This document shows, piece by piece, positions 26,500 to 35,900 of a stretch of 64,000 nucleotides of DNA (position 1 is its first letter; the number at the start of each line of letters is the position of its first letter). The notes beneath the pieces are model-generated. The model was not told the DNA's origin, made no database searches, and saw only the letters and a program-made list of their open reading frames with translations. The translations under genes and the position numbers were made by a program. The DNA is taken from contig JAGYJF010000005.1 in NCBI GenBank assembly GCA_018402135.1, forward strand, positions 530,680-594,679, read 5' to 3'. Origin of the DNA: Flavobacteriaceae bacterium. GTDB lineage: Bacteria; Bacteroidota; Bacteroidia; Flavobacteriales; Flavobacteriaceae.

Positions 26500-27201
26500 T
26501 TAATCTTTTAAATAGTTTTGCAATTCTCTAATTTTTTCAGGATTATTAAATGCTCCACCGTAAAATGTGGTTACCGTGGCCGAGGTATCATCCTTTATGC
26601 CTCTAGAAGATACGCAAAGGTGTTTGGCGTCTATAATAATTGCCACATCTTCAGTATCTAAAATTTCTTGTAGATCTTTACCAATTTGATTGGTTAAACG
26701 CTCTTGTACTTGTGGTCGTTTTGCGTAAAACTGAACTATTCGATTTAATTTTGACAAACCAATTACTTTTCCAGAGGAAATGTAAGCGACATGAGCTTTG
26801 CCAATAATGGGCACAAAATGGTGTTCGCAGTTGGAATAAAAGGTAATATTTTTTTCAACCAACATTTGATTGTATTGATATTTATTATCAAACAAAGCAA
26901 CCTTTGGCTTATTCTTAGGGTTTAATCCTGAGAATATTTCATCGATGTACATTTTAGCAACACGATCTGGTGTTCCTTGTAAAGAATCGTCCGTAAGGTC
27001 TAAACCCATTACGTCCATAATTTCACTAAATAAAATGGCAATTCTCTCTTTTTTTTCTTGGTCAGACATTTTAAAGGCGTCTGACTTCATAGGAGTTTCA
27101 AGTCCTGTATATAGGTGGTCATCACCTATGTCTTCTATGGTAAAACCATTTAATTTTTTACCATTCACTTGTTTTTTCAGTACTAATTTTTCTGTATTCA
27201 T
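26500..27201 (-). CDS. folE: GTP cyclohydrolase I
   Basis: 233 residues. Converts GTP to 7,8-dihydroneopterin triphosphate, the first step to folates and pterins. The catalytic domain (about 55-233) carries FYSNCEHHFVPIIGKAHVAY with zinc-binding Cys and His, GLSKLNRIVQFYAKRPQVQE, and the second zinc cysteine in DAKHLCVSSRGIKDDTSATV. The N-terminal 50 residues are an extension. Lying within a photolyase regulon, it may supply the methenyl-THF antenna of photolyases; that is inference. Confidence 0.96.
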   Translation of the reverse strand: MNTEKLVLKKQVNGKKLNGFTIEDIGDDHLYTGLETPMKSDAFKMSDQEKKERIAILFSEIMDVMGLDLTDDSLQGTPDRVAKMYIDEIFSGLNPKNKPKVALFDNKYQYNQMLVEKNITFYSNCEHHFVPIIGKAHVAYISSGKVIGLSKLNRIVQFYAKRPQVQERLTNQIGKDLQEILDTEDVAIIIDAKHLCVSSRGIKDDTSATVTTFYGGAFNNPEKIRELQNYLKD

Positions 27202-27256
27202 AGCTTCTTTTTAGTGTGCTGTCCTTAAGAACTCCAAGCTTAAGTCAAAGCACGAT

Positions 27257-27532
27257 TTATCGTTTTGAAATGGAGTTGTTTGATATACTCTTTTGTCTGC
27301 TACACTTAAATCTTCCGTCGGTGAATTCTCTAAGTTTGGCATGTTTTGTTTTTCTTCCACTAACGCGTTTTCTCCACATTTTAAAGCTACTTGGCTTCAT
27401 TTCTCGGCGCATTAGGTCAATTACCTCTTGTTCTTTTAAATTGAACTGAAATAAAATCGCTTCGAAAGTGGTGCGATCTTCCCAGGCCATTTCAATTATT
27501 CTGTCAATTTCTATGTCATTTAATTCTTTCAT
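27257..27532 (-). CDS. TIGR03643 / DUF2805 family protein
   Basis: 91 residues. IEMAWEDRTTFEAILFQFNL and VIDLMRREMKPSSFKMWRKR match the TIGR03643 family, small helix-turn-helix-like proteins repeatedly found with cryptochrome DASH and photolyase genes in marine bacteria. It may bind DNA, but this is unproven. Its start overlaps the stop of the preceding gene by four bases. Confidence 0.85.
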   Translation of the reverse strand: MKELNDIEIDRIIEMAWEDRTTFEAILFQFNLKEQEVIDLMRREMKPSSFKMWRKRVSGRKTKHAKLREFTDGRFKCSRQKSISNNSISKR

Positions 27533-27957
27533 TGATATGGCATTTCATATTGTAAGTCGTATTTTACCTTGGCATCTAACAACTTGTCAAAAAACAATTT
27601 GTTTTCCTTGAACAACTTGTTATTTGTAAATCTAACAAATCTGCCTTGTGCATGAATACTAGCGCCGTTTGTTTTATAAATTACTAATTGATAATATGGA
27701 ATTACCCATGTGAAATTTTTTAATCCTTTATTGATGTATAACAACATTCCGTTTGGTCGCATTTCTATGTTACCATAATTAATATCAGCAATGCTATTCA
27801 TGTAAGACTGAAAATTGGGACTCACTTCAGCAATCATCATGCGCTTTGATCCAATGCCTTTCAACTTTATCGCCTGAAGAAATGAAAACGGTTTTCCAAC
27901 GATATCATCGATTAAATTATCGTGTTCCTTGTTGTTGTGTGTTGTATCTAGAACCAT
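27529..27957 (-). CDS. Conserved protein of unknown function heading the folE operon
   Basis: 142 residues, cytoplasmic, with no motif I recognise. Segments such as GKPFSFLQAIKLKGIGSKR and MRPNGMLLYINKGLKNFTWV suggest a beta-rich fold, perhaps a PH-like barrel. It is the first gene after the operator-like repeat at 27988-28017 and overlaps the TIGR03643 gene by four bases. Confidence 0.75.
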   Translation of the reverse strand: MVLDTTHNNKEHDNLIDDIVGKPFSFLQAIKLKGIGSKRMMIAEVSPNFQSYMNSIADINYGNIEMRPNGMLLYINKGLKNFTWVIPYYQLVIYKTNGASIHAQGRFVRFTNNKLFKENKLFFDKLLDAKVKYDLQYEMPYQ

Positions 27958-27974
27958 GGCTTTTAAATCTTATT

Positions 27975-28017
27975 CAAAGTTACAAAATGTTTAATGTTTT
28001 AATAGAATAGTTAAACA
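27975..28017 (-). promoter_or_regulatory. Promoter and TetR-type operator of the folE operon
   Basis: The minus strand has a -7 box TAACTTTG (27982-27975). Five bases upstream lies an inverted repeat, TGTTTAAT at 27988-27995 and GTTAAACA at 28010-28017 on the plus strand. The same box, spacing and half-sites, both flanked by ACAAAA and ATA, occur before the TetR gene (36576-36619). Confidence 0.7.
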
Positions 28018-28069
28018 ATAATTAACACTTCAAAACAAAATGAACGATAAAGCATTGATAAAAAAATAT

Positions 28070-29560
28070 TTAACTGTTTTTCAGAAGTTTTTTTCGATTG
28101 GATAAGGTATGTCTTTTTAAGATTCTTATACTTTCACCCTGAACATCTTTTTGTTTTTGCATCGCCCACAAAATTTCGGCTGCATGTTTGCGGCTTTTTT
28201 CTAGTTCTACAATAGGCTTGGGATAGTTGATGCCTAGCTTGAAATTAAATAACTGTTCTTCCAAAGGCGTTAGCAAATAGGGTTCATGTACAAAGGCTAT
28301 TTCTAAATCCGCCAATTCAGGAACCCATTTTTTTATGAAGATAGCATCCGCATCATGCTCGGTGCTGTTTTTTATCGGATTGTAAATCCGTAGGGTATTG
28401 ATACCAGTTTCACCGGCTTGCATTTGTAGTTGCGGATAGTGAATTCCAGGCTCAAAATCTAAAAATTGCCTAGATAAATAATGAGAAGCATCTTGCCAAG
28501 GTTGCCATAAACAATGTGTGAAAAAAGAAACCACTAAGGCGCGCATCCTAAAGTTTAAATAACCTGTTTCGTTTAAACAACGCATGCTTGCATCGATGAG
28601 CGGAAATCCCGTTTGTCCATTTTGCCAAGCCTGTTGGTATTGCTCCGAAATGGTTTTTTTTAGTTTGTGATAGCCTTTGTTGACACTCATAAACTCCATA
28701 CTACATTCCATTTCAAACTTTTGAATAAAATGAGCTTGCCAACGCAATCTAGAAGCAAAGGCACCTAAATGCCGGTTTGGCTTGCCATCTTTTGCCAACA
28801 CTGCGTGCTGAAATACTTGCCGCACGCTTAAATTTCCCCAAGCTAAATAAGGCGATAATCTGCTGCAACTCTTTCTTGCCATTTCTGGTTTTGAAATGTG
28901 AAACATATAATTTTTGTGTCGTTCATCAAAAAATGTTTTGGCATATTTTAAACCAATGGTTGTGCCACCTTTTTGAAAGGGTGATTGCGGATTGGTATTT
29001 AAATCAACCAATTCAAAATAGTTCTCGAGTTGCTCAATTTCTTTAGTAGTTAATAATTGATTGGGATTTGGATTGAAATCAATTTGGTCTTGAATCATAT
29101 AGTCATCCCAACTTTGGAACCATTTGTCACGATTTTTTAGACCTCTCACTACTCCGTTGTTAATATTTTGAACCCATGTTATAAGACTGTTTTTGCAAAA
29201 GCGCTCAAAATCTATATCGCGATCATAAGTTATTTTAATACCCGTTTCCTGATGTGAAAAAACAGTATCTATTTTATAAAATTGAAATAATTGGTTGATG
29301 GCTGCTGTAATATCTGACTTTACAACCAGTACTTTACTATTTTGAGCTTGTAATCTTGCGTTTAAATCTCTTAACGATTCTTTTACAAAATCCCAATGGC
29401 GTTGGCTGTAATGATCATCTTCAAGTAATTTATTTTCAAAAGAATATAACAGTAACACCCGATTTCCAGATTGCAAGGCATTGTAGATTGCCTCGTTATC
29501 ATGAAGTCTAAGGTCTCGCTTTAACCAAACTAGTGATATGTTTTGCTTGTTATTGGGCAT
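28070..29560 (-). CDS. Photolyase/cryptochrome-like FAD-binding protein (atypical)
   Basis: 496 residues. The antenna domain starts SLVWLKRDLRLHDNEAIYNA, and the FAD domain has KSCSRLSPYLAWGNLSVRQV, ASRLRWQAHFIQKFEMEC and NGQTGFPLIDASMRCLNETG. Where CPD photolyases have the NNGGWQW block it reads GIHYPQLQMQAGETGINTLR, so the tryptophans are glutamines and the flavin-facing asparagine is absent. This is a distinct subfamily whose repair activity or signalling role is uncertain. A C-terminal basic tail (ILKRHTLSNRKKLLK) follows. It is the last gene of the TetR-led operon and overlaps the preceding gene by 11 bases. Confidence 0.88.
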   Translation of the reverse strand: MPNNKQNISLVWLKRDLRLHDNEAIYNALQSGNRVLLLYSFENKLLEDDHYSQRHWDFVKESLRDLNARLQAQNSKVLVVKSDITAAINQLFQFYKIDTVFSHQETGIKITYDRDIDFERFCKNSLITWVQNINNGVVRGLKNRDKWFQSWDDYMIQDQIDFNPNPNQLLTTKEIEQLENYFELVDLNTNPQSPFQKGGTTIGLKYAKTFFDERHKNYMFHISKPEMARKSCSRLSPYLAWGNLSVRQVFQHAVLAKDGKPNRHLGAFASRLRWQAHFIQKFEMECSMEFMSVNKGYHKLKKTISEQYQQAWQNGQTGFPLIDASMRCLNETGYLNFRMRALVVSFFTHCLWQPWQDASHYLSRQFLDFEPGIHYPQLQMQAGETGINTLRIYNPIKNSTEHDADAIFIKKWVPELADLEIAFVHEPYLLTPLEEQLFNFKLGINYPKPIVELEKSRKHAAEILWAMQKQKDVQGESIRILKRHTLSNRKKLLKNS

Positions 29561-31037
29561 CTAATTGTTCTAAAAATTTCGCAGCATTTTCGTGGTGCGC
29601 CATTTGTTTGACTTTGCTCATTTTATCAAAAGTTCGCACCAACATCCCGAGTCGTGGATTACTCAAGAAAAATTCTCGTTGTTTATCCATGAACGCCCAG
29701 AACAAACCATCCCAAGTTTCTTGCCAATTGCCTTTTTTGTAATCGCTCATTTTTAAAATATAATTACTTCCACTTATATAAGGTTTGGTAGACATGAGTC
29801 CGCCATCGGCAAATTGGCTCATGCCATACACATTGGGTACCATAACCCAATCATAAGCATCTATATACATTTCCATAAACCATTGGTATACTTCATCAGG
29901 ATCAAACTCGCATAGTAACATGAAGTTCCCCAAAATCATTAATCGTTCAATATGATGTGTATATCCTGTTTTTAGGACTTTTTTGATACTGTCGTCCACT
30001 GGGTCGATTCCCGTAGTCCCATCATAGAATGATTTTGGTATTTTTCGTTTAAAATTCCAGAAGTTTTTGCTGCGCTCTTCACGTCCTTTTACTTCGTAAA
30101 TCCCTCTTATGAATTCACGCCAGCCAATAATTTGACGCACAAAACCTTCGGTGGAGTTGAGTGGAATGTCATTTTCTTGGGCAAAATTAATTGCCGTATC
30201 TACCACGTATTTTGGCGTTAACAAACCCACGTTAATTAGAGGCGATAACAAACTGTGATTCAGTATAATTTCTTCTTTTACAATGGCATCTTCATAAGGA
30301 CCAAATTCTTTAAAGCGCTCTTTTAAAAACCGATTAAACCAAGCTTCTGAAGATTCAAAATTGGTTGGATATAAAGCTTTCTGGTCAATTTCTCCGTAGT
30401 GATTATTGAAATGTTGGTTAACGTAAGTCACTGCTTCTTTATAGTAGTCGTCAACCTCGGGAAATTTTACTTTTGGCGGACATTGTTTTGCAGGATATTT
30501 TTTGCGGTTCTCGTCATCATAAGTCCATTTACCTCCTTCAGGTTGCGAATTTCCTATCATCAAAATATCTAATCTTTCACGCTCACTTTTATAAAAAGCT
30601 GTTTGAAAAAATTTCTTTTTTTTAGGGTGAAAGAATCCTGATAAATCCGAAGTGGTGTTGATAAACAAGGGGTTTTCAAACTTATTCAAAGAAATGCTTT
30701 GTTTTTTTGCGGCCGAAGCTAAACGGCGGCCTAGCCAATCATCAGTTGGATCGATATAATGAATATGCTCGACACCGTTTTCCTTCAAATGTATCAACAA
30801 AGCGCGTACATCTGCAAGTTCAGAAATTGCTTCAATATAATTAACGTTAAACCCTTCGGCTCGTAAAAATGATTCATATTGCTTCATACTACTGCGATGA
30901 AACGCAATTTTCTGTTTGTGAAATTTATAATGGGTAAAAAATAAATCACTTTCAATTAAATAAACATCACCTTCAACCTTAAATAAGGGGGAATCTTTAA
31001 ATAATTGGTGTGGAAAAATAAGTTTAGCTGTATTCAT
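29550..31037 (-). CDS. PhrB-like (FeS-BCP/DPRP family) photolyase lacking cluster cysteines
   Basis: 495 residues of the deoxyribodipyrimidine-photolyase-related family (PF04244), whose known members repair (6-4) photoproducts. N-terminal LIFPHQLFKDSPLFK and the FAD-domain run EFIRGIYEVKGRE, YIDAYDWVMVPNVYGMSQFA are characteristic. Family members bind a 4Fe-4S cluster through four cysteines. Here the first is kept (FMLLCEFDPDEV), but the C-terminal trio is gone: the region reads KMSDYKKGNWQETWDGLFWA. Cluster loss is therefore predicted. It starts directly after the DASH gene. Confidence 0.9.
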   Translation of the reverse strand: MNTAKLIFPHQLFKDSPLFKVEGDVYLIESDLFFTHYKFHKQKIAFHRSSMKQYESFLRAEGFNVNYIEAISELADVRALLIHLKENGVEHIHYIDPTDDWLGRRLASAAKKQSISLNKFENPLFINTTSDLSGFFHPKKKKFFQTAFYKSERERLDILMIGNSQPEGGKWTYDDENRKKYPAKQCPPKVKFPEVDDYYKEAVTYVNQHFNNHYGEIDQKALYPTNFESSEAWFNRFLKERFKEFGPYEDAIVKEEIILNHSLLSPLINVGLLTPKYVVDTAINFAQENDIPLNSTEGFVRQIIGWREFIRGIYEVKGREERSKNFWNFKRKIPKSFYDGTTGIDPVDDSIKKVLKTGYTHHIERLMILGNFMLLCEFDPDEVYQWFMEMYIDAYDWVMVPNVYGMSQFADGGLMSTKPYISGSNYILKMSDYKKGNWQETWDGLFWAFMDKQREFFLSNPRLGMLVRTFDKMSKVKQMAHHENAAKFLEQLDAQ

Positions 31038-32345
31038 TTAAAATAAGGTATTTTGTAACCACAATCGCTGATATTTTCCATTAGGGTCATAATTACTAGC
31101 TTGCAATTGGACATTAAAAACCCGATCGCGCGGGTCGTTTCCAACACCTGCTACATACAGCCAATTACCGTAATTACTGTGAACGTCGTAGTCGAGTAGG
31201 AGCGACTCAAAATAGGCGGCACCAATGCGCCAATCTAATTTGAGGGTTTTGGCAAAGTAGGAAGCCACATTTTGGCGACCGCGGTTACTCATAAATCCGG
31301 TGTGTTTAAGCTCGAGCATATTGGCGTTTACAAAGGGTTCAGAGGTTGTGCCGTTAATCCATTTGTTGATGTCTTTTTCATGATGGTACCAATCGTAATC
31401 AACCTTTAAAATACCGCCAATTTTAAAGATATCATCACCGTGTTTAAGCGATACATATTTAAAGTAATCTCTCCAAATCAATTCAAAAATCAACCAATAG
31501 GTTGAATCATTTTTAAACTGTTCTTTTTCGAAACGTTTGATTTGCCAGAAAATAGTTCGTGCAGAAATACTACCATTGGCCAACCACGCCGAAAATTTTG
31601 AGCTGTAATCGGTTCCAATTAATCCGTTGCGGGTTTTTTTGTAAACTCCTAATTTTTTGGTTTCAAAAAAGTAATTGTGCAACCTATTTAAAGCTTCGGT
31701 TTCACCACCTTTAAAAGGGAATGCGGAGTTGGGATGTGTTTTGAATTCCTCAAAGCCTAAATCGCTTAGTGTTGGAATGGTTATGTCATTTTTAATCAGA
31801 TTTTCTTCCAAAAATATTGGAGTTTCAACCGTTGTACGCACTTTACTCTGTTTTTCAACATGTTTTCTATACATGGTAAACACTTGAGGAATTTCCTTAA
31901 ATGTTAAGCCGATATCGTGCGGGTGATACAAAAACTGGTCAAATACACTATGTAATTTGGTGTTTGCGTTTAAGTTTTTAGACAGTTGCGTTTCAACATC
32001 GTGTTCTTCCTTAGTCCATTCTTTTTGAAAAAACACAGTTTCAACAGTGTGCTTTTCGCAAATTTCAGGAATTATGTTTTCAGGTTTTCCTTGTATTACC
32101 AGTAGTGATATGCATAGCTTCTTCAGATTTTCTTGTAAATCCTTCAAAGTTTCCAAAAGGAATTTAGTTCTGAATTTTTCGGTTTTTTTGAATCCGAATG
32201 TATCAGTGTCAAAATGTCTTGGATCGAGGCAATAGATTGCCAAAAGACTGTCTGTATTTTTAGCGGCATTGGCTAAAACCGCATTGTCATTTACTCTTAA
32301 ATCATTCCTGAACCAAACTAGATGTTTTATTTGTTGCGTCTGCAT
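31038..32345 (-). CDS. Cryptochrome DASH
   Basis: 435 residues. Begins [24 protein letters not shown] features are [58 protein letters not shown] and [24 protein letters not shown] proteins bind FAD and methenyl-THF, repair single-stranded or looped CPDs and can signal. Its first 19 bases overlap the end of the DUF2256 gene, and it abuts the PhrB-like gene, so the set is translated from one mRNA. Confidence 0.95.
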   Translation of the reverse strand: MQTQQIKHLVWFRNDLRVNDNAVLANAAKNTDSLLAIYCLDPRHFDTDTFGFKKTEKFRTKFLLETLKDLQENLKKLCISLLVIQGKPENIIPEICEKHTVETVFFQKEWTKEEHDVETQLSKNLNANTKLHSVFDQFLYHPHDIGLTFKEIPQVFTMYRKHVEKQSKVRTTVETPIFLEENLIKNDITIPTLSDLGFEEFKTHPNSAFPFKGGETEALNRLHNYFFETKKLGVYKKTRNGLIGTDYSSKFSAWLANGSISARTIFWQIKRFEKEQFKNDSTYWLIFELIWRDYFKYVSLKHGDDIFKIGGILKVDYDWYHHEKDINKWINGTTSEPFVNANMLELKHTGFMSNRGRQNVASYFAKTLKLDWRIGAAYFESLLLDYDVHSNYGNWLYVAGVGNDPRDRVFNVQLQASNYDPNGKYQRLWLQNTLF

Positions 32346-32455
32346 TTTTCACTACAATATTTAACATCATCCCAGTTTTTCTCCCATTTTTTTCGCCATG
32401 AAAACGGACGCAAACAAACCGGACACAGTTTTTCTGGTAGATGCTGTTTTTTCAT
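32327..32455 (-). CDS. DUF2256 zinc-ribbon-like micro-protein
   Basis: This 42-residue gene is too short for many gene callers. It reads [20 protein letters not shown] then [12 protein letters not shown], with two CxxC-type pairs (CPVC and CSEKC) that can hold one zinc ion. DUF2256 genes are typically found beside cryptochrome DASH. It starts three bases after the stop of the SDR/DUF2867 gene and overlaps the DASH start by 19 bases. Confidence 0.9.
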   Translation of the reverse strand: MKKQHLPEKLCPVCLRPFSWRKKWEKNWDDVKYCSEKCRRNK

Positions 32456-32458
32456 TAA

Positions 32459-33886
32459 TTATTTTTCTTTTGCAATAGCGTTAATCATGCCATCGAATAC
32501 AAACCAATGAAACGGCGTTACGGCATACCAATACAAGCGTCCTGCTAAGCCTTTTGGTCTAAAAGTGGCGGTTTGATAGAGAATGCCTTCTTCAATTTTA
32601 AATTCCAACCAAGCTTCGCCTGGAAGTTTCATTTCGGCGTAAAGCAATAATTTTTGCTTGTCTTTATTGGCATAAATAACACGCCAAAAATCAAGCGCAT
32701 CACCAGCGTTGAGTTCGGTTGGATGTCTGCGACCACGACGTAGTCCGGTACCGCCATAAAACTGATCTATAAACCCGCGTATTTTCCAAAGAAACGTACC
32801 GTAGTACCAACCCGTATCGCCACCAATGGCCCAAATTCTTTCAATAACTTGTGAAGGATTTTTGACTGGTCTGGATTTAAAATCTTTAAAACATCCGTAT
32901 GTTGGAACGTTGATAAAAGTGTGTACGTAATTTTTTAGTTTGCCACTGCTAACATAAGAGTCTTTCCAACTAGAAATAATACTGTTCTGTTCAATTTTTA
33001 CAAAAGCCAGACTCACTGCTTTTTTATAGGACATGGGTTCCACGTCTAATTTTGTATTGATATCGCTGGTTTTTCCAATAATTTCAATACCCATGCTATT
33101 TACCAATGAGGCGGCAAGCTTGTAGGAAGTAGAAGTCACAAAATACAACCAATAGGACGATAGTCTTGGCGTCATTACCGGAACGGTGATAATAGACCGT
33201 TTTAAACCTCTAATTTCAGCAAATTGTAGTAACATTTCTTTGTAGGTTAGTATTTCTGGACCAAAAACATCTACACTTTGATTGTACATATCCTTTCTGC
33301 CTAAAGCTTTGGTTAAGAAGCTTAAAACGTCACGTACTCCAATAGGTTGTGTTTTGGTATCTAGCCATTTGGGTGCAATCATAACAGGAAGTTTCTCAAC
33401 CAAATCTCTTATTATTTCAAAAGAGGCGCTTCCCGAACCAACAATAACACCTGCTTTAAATACAGTCAAGGCATAATTATCAGACTGTAATTGGTTTTCA
33501 ACATTTTTCCTTGATAGCAAGTGTTTTGAAAGTTTGGTGTCGTTAGTAATGCCGCTTAAATAAATCACTTGTTTTACCTTGGTGCTTTCGGCATAACGCT
33601 TAAAGTTGAAGGCACATTTTTCTTCTAAAACATGAAATTCTTTGGCCGAATTACTCATAGAATGTATAAGATAATAAGCGGCATCGATATCTTTTGGGAG
33701 TGTGTTTAACGAATCTGCTTTGAGGAAGTCAGCCTCTACTAATTCTACATCTTCTTGATCTTTGAAAAGTTGTTTTACTCTTGGAATATCTCTAACTGGG
33801 CAGATTACGGTATGACCTTCCTGTAACAAAAGCGGAATAATTCTTTTGCCAATGTATCCTGTTGCTCCTGTTACTAAAACTCTCAT
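32459..33886 (-). CDS. NAD(P)-binding SDR with C-terminal DUF2867
   Basis: 475 residues. An atypical (NmrA/YbjT-like) SDR domain begins MRVLVTGATGYIGKRIIPLL and contains AAYYLIHSMS. A DUF2867 domain (about 330-475) has IWAIGGDTGWYYGTFLWKIR and FWRVIYANKDKQKLLLYAEM. The pair commonly occurs in light-induced gene sets with photolyases and may handle oxidised lipids or quinones. It lies upstream of DUF2256-DASH in the same direction. Confidence 0.9.
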   Translation of the reverse strand: MRVLVTGATGYIGKRIIPLLLQEGHTVICPVRDIPRVKQLFKDQEDVELVEADFLKADSLNTLPKDIDAAYYLIHSMSNSAKEFHVLEEKCAFNFKRYAESTKVKQVIYLSGITNDTKLSKHLLSRKNVENQLQSDNYALTVFKAGVIVGSGSASFEIIRDLVEKLPVMIAPKWLDTKTQPIGVRDVLSFLTKALGRKDMYNQSVDVFGPEILTYKEMLLQFAEIRGLKRSIITVPVMTPRLSSYWLYFVTSTSYKLAASLVNSMGIEIIGKTSDINTKLDVEPMSYKKAVSLAFVKIEQNSIISSWKDSYVSSGKLKNYVHTFINVPTYGCFKDFKSRPVKNPSQVIERIWAIGGDTGWYYGTFLWKIRGFIDQFYGGTGLRRGRRHPTELNAGDALDFWRVIYANKDKQKLLLYAEMKLPGEAWLEFKIEEGILYQTATFRPKGLAGRLYWYAVTPFHWFVFDGMINAIAKEK

Positions 33887-33937
33887 AAATTAATTTAATT
33901 GAAGGGTGTTGTTGAGATATGTACATCAAACCAACTT

Positions 33938-34576
33938 TTAATCTTCACGTCCGGCAAAGCCTGGCTTTGGTCTTTGGTATTCTAATCTCCGATGGAAATC
34001 TGGAACCGCATAAGCATCTAAACCATTGATAGTAGCAACCTTTGCTTTTGATAAATCTATAAAGCCATCTTTGTGTAGCAAATCTTCTTCTACAAATAAC
34101 TGACTAATTTTACCGATTACTAACACTGTATTATTAGCAGGGATTGAATGTTCTTCAACAAACTCCATTGCCAATTGTATTGGGCAACCATCTACGAATG
34201 GTGCGTGAAAATCATCACGGTAAATTTTATTGAGTGAAGTTACGTCAAATTCTGATACTTCCCTTGCATATTTAGCTGAGGTGTGGTGTGCATCTTCTAA
34301 AATATCTTGATGAATGTGATTAATCGTAAAACAACCAGTAGCTTTTATATTATCGTAAGTATGGCGCATTACTGTCGTTGGTCTTAAGAAAAACCCAAGC
34401 AAACCAGGATTGGAACCCAAATGTGTTACCGAGCTAAAAACTGCCACATTACTAAAACCATCTTCCGATTTTGTACCAATAAGATTCGCTGATTTATAGC
34501 CAGAACAACTGTTAATCAAATTGATGCGGTATAAATGATGCAACTCATCAATGTCACGACTGTTAAACTGCTTCAT
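33938..34576 (-). CDS. Flavin reductase-like FMN-binding protein
   Basis: 212 residues with the split-barrel flavin-binding fold; NVAVFSSVTHLGSNPGLLGF and FFLRPTTVMRHTYDNIKATG match the flavin-reductase-like family. It could supply reduced flavin. Its first 14 bases overlap the end of the AarF-type kinase gene, indicating co-transcription. Confidence 0.87.
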   Translation of the reverse strand: MKQFNSRDIDELHHLYRINLINSCSGYKSANLIGTKSEDGFSNVAVFSSVTHLGSNPGLLGFFLRPTTVMRHTYDNIKATGCFTINHIHQDILEDAHHTSAKYAREVSEFDVTSLNKIYRDDFHAPFVDGCPIQLAMEFVEEHSIPANNTVLVIGKISQLFVEEDLLHKDGFIDLSKAKVATINGLDAYAVPDFHRRLEYQRPKPGFAGRED

Positions 34577-35885
34577 TTAATTTGTGAAAATTATTGATTT
34601 GAACGTTCTGCGCTTTTAAATCAAACATCAAATTGTAGAGTCCGAAAAATGTGCGATTCATATAAATAAAATGCTTGGAACCACGATTGCCATTCATCTT
34701 TCGTAATTCGGTACTTTTTGTATAGCGCTCGCTCAATTCACCAATTTTATCAAAGAATGTATTATCGGAAAAATCAAAGGTTTCACTGTGAAATGGTTGT
34801 GTGAACAAACTTAATAGGTCGTGAAAAAGCACGGAAAAGAATTTTACTTCTTCGGGACTGTCGTCGGTTCTTAATATTTCAAGTTCGTAAAGTTTTTGAT
34901 TGAAAAATTCTTTATTCAGAATACTTTCCTTTCTTGCCAATTCAAAGTAAGGCACATAAAAATCGTCAGGAATTATTTTCATACAACCAAAATCGAGCGC
35001 AATTAATTCACCCTCTTTAGAAATTAAAAAGTTTCCAGGATGTGGATCTGCATGCACTTTTTTCAACACGTGAATTTGGTACATATAGAAATCCCATAGA
35101 GCCTGACCAAGTTGATTGGACATTTCTTGGCTGGTATTGAGTTTTACGAATTCAGAAAGATGCGCACCTTGCATATAATCCATTGTGATGATGCGATCGG
35201 ATGATAATTCTTCGTAATATTTTGGAAAACGCAAATTTGGTATATGTGAACAAGCTAAAGACACTTCTTTGCTTTGTTGAACTTCTAAAATATAGTTAGT
35301 TTCTTCAACGAGTTTGTCTTCAACTTCTTTAAAATATTTATCCGAGTCTTTGCCTCTAATGTTAAACATTTTAATAGCGATTGGTTTTACCAAGGCCAAA
35401 TCGGACGCAATGCTTTTTGCAACTCCAGGATATTGAATTTTCACAGCAAGTTTCTTCCCATTTAGTTCCGCTAGGTGTACTTGACCTATACTAGCGGCGT
35501 TTACTGAAGTTGCATTAAAAGCGTCGAATATGTCATTAGGATGCTTTCCAAAATAATTTTTAAAGGTTTTAATTACCAGTGGCGGCGATAATGGCGGCAC
35601 AGAAAACTGGGCTAAAGAAAATCTTTCAACATAGGCTTGTGGCAAAATGCTTTTTTCCATACTAAGCATCTGAGCAACTTTTAAGGCACTTCCTTTGAGT
35701 TGTTTCAAGCCATCGTAAATATCTTCTGCATTATTGTTATTTAGACGATCTTTGGCTTCTTCTTCGGTCTTGGTGATCTTGTCACCGTAATATTTTAAGT
35801 AATTAACGCCAACTTTAGCACCAGTTTGCACCATTTTAGAGGCACGTTGTATTTTAGATGTGGGTATACTATTTAAGGTTTTCAA
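34563..35885 (-). CDS. AarF/UbiB (ABC1) family atypical kinase
   Basis: 440 residues. KGSALKVAQMLSME is the KxGQ-like motif special to ABC1 kinases, followed by AASIGQVHLAELNGKKLAVK, the catalytic region KVHADPHPGNFLI and the metal site IALDFGCMK. Related proteins support ubiquinone or isoprenoid handling; bacteria of this phylum use menaquinone, so the partner is unknown. It is the second gene of the TetR-led operon, 16 bp downstream of the regulator. Confidence 0.92.
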   Translation of the reverse strand: MKTLNSIPTSKIQRASKMVQTGAKVGVNYLKYYGDKITKTEEEAKDRLNNNNAEDIYDGLKQLKGSALKVAQMLSMEKSILPQAYVERFSLAQFSVPPLSPPLVIKTFKNYFGKHPNDIFDAFNATSVNAASIGQVHLAELNGKKLAVKIQYPGVAKSIASDLALVKPIAIKMFNIRGKDSDKYFKEVEDKLVEETNYILEVQQSKEVSLACSHIPNLRFPKYYEELSSDRIITMDYMQGAHLSEFVKLNTSQEMSNQLGQALWDFYMYQIHVLKKVHADPHPGNFLISKEGELIALDFGCMKIIPDDFYVPYFELARKESILNKEFFNQKLYELEILRTDDSPEEVKFFSVLFHDLLSLFTQPFHSETFDFSDNTFFDKIGELSERYTKSTELRKMNGNRGSKHFIYMNRTFFGLYNLMFDLKAQNVQINNFHKLNEAV

Positions 35886-35900
35886 TAGATTGTGTTTAAT

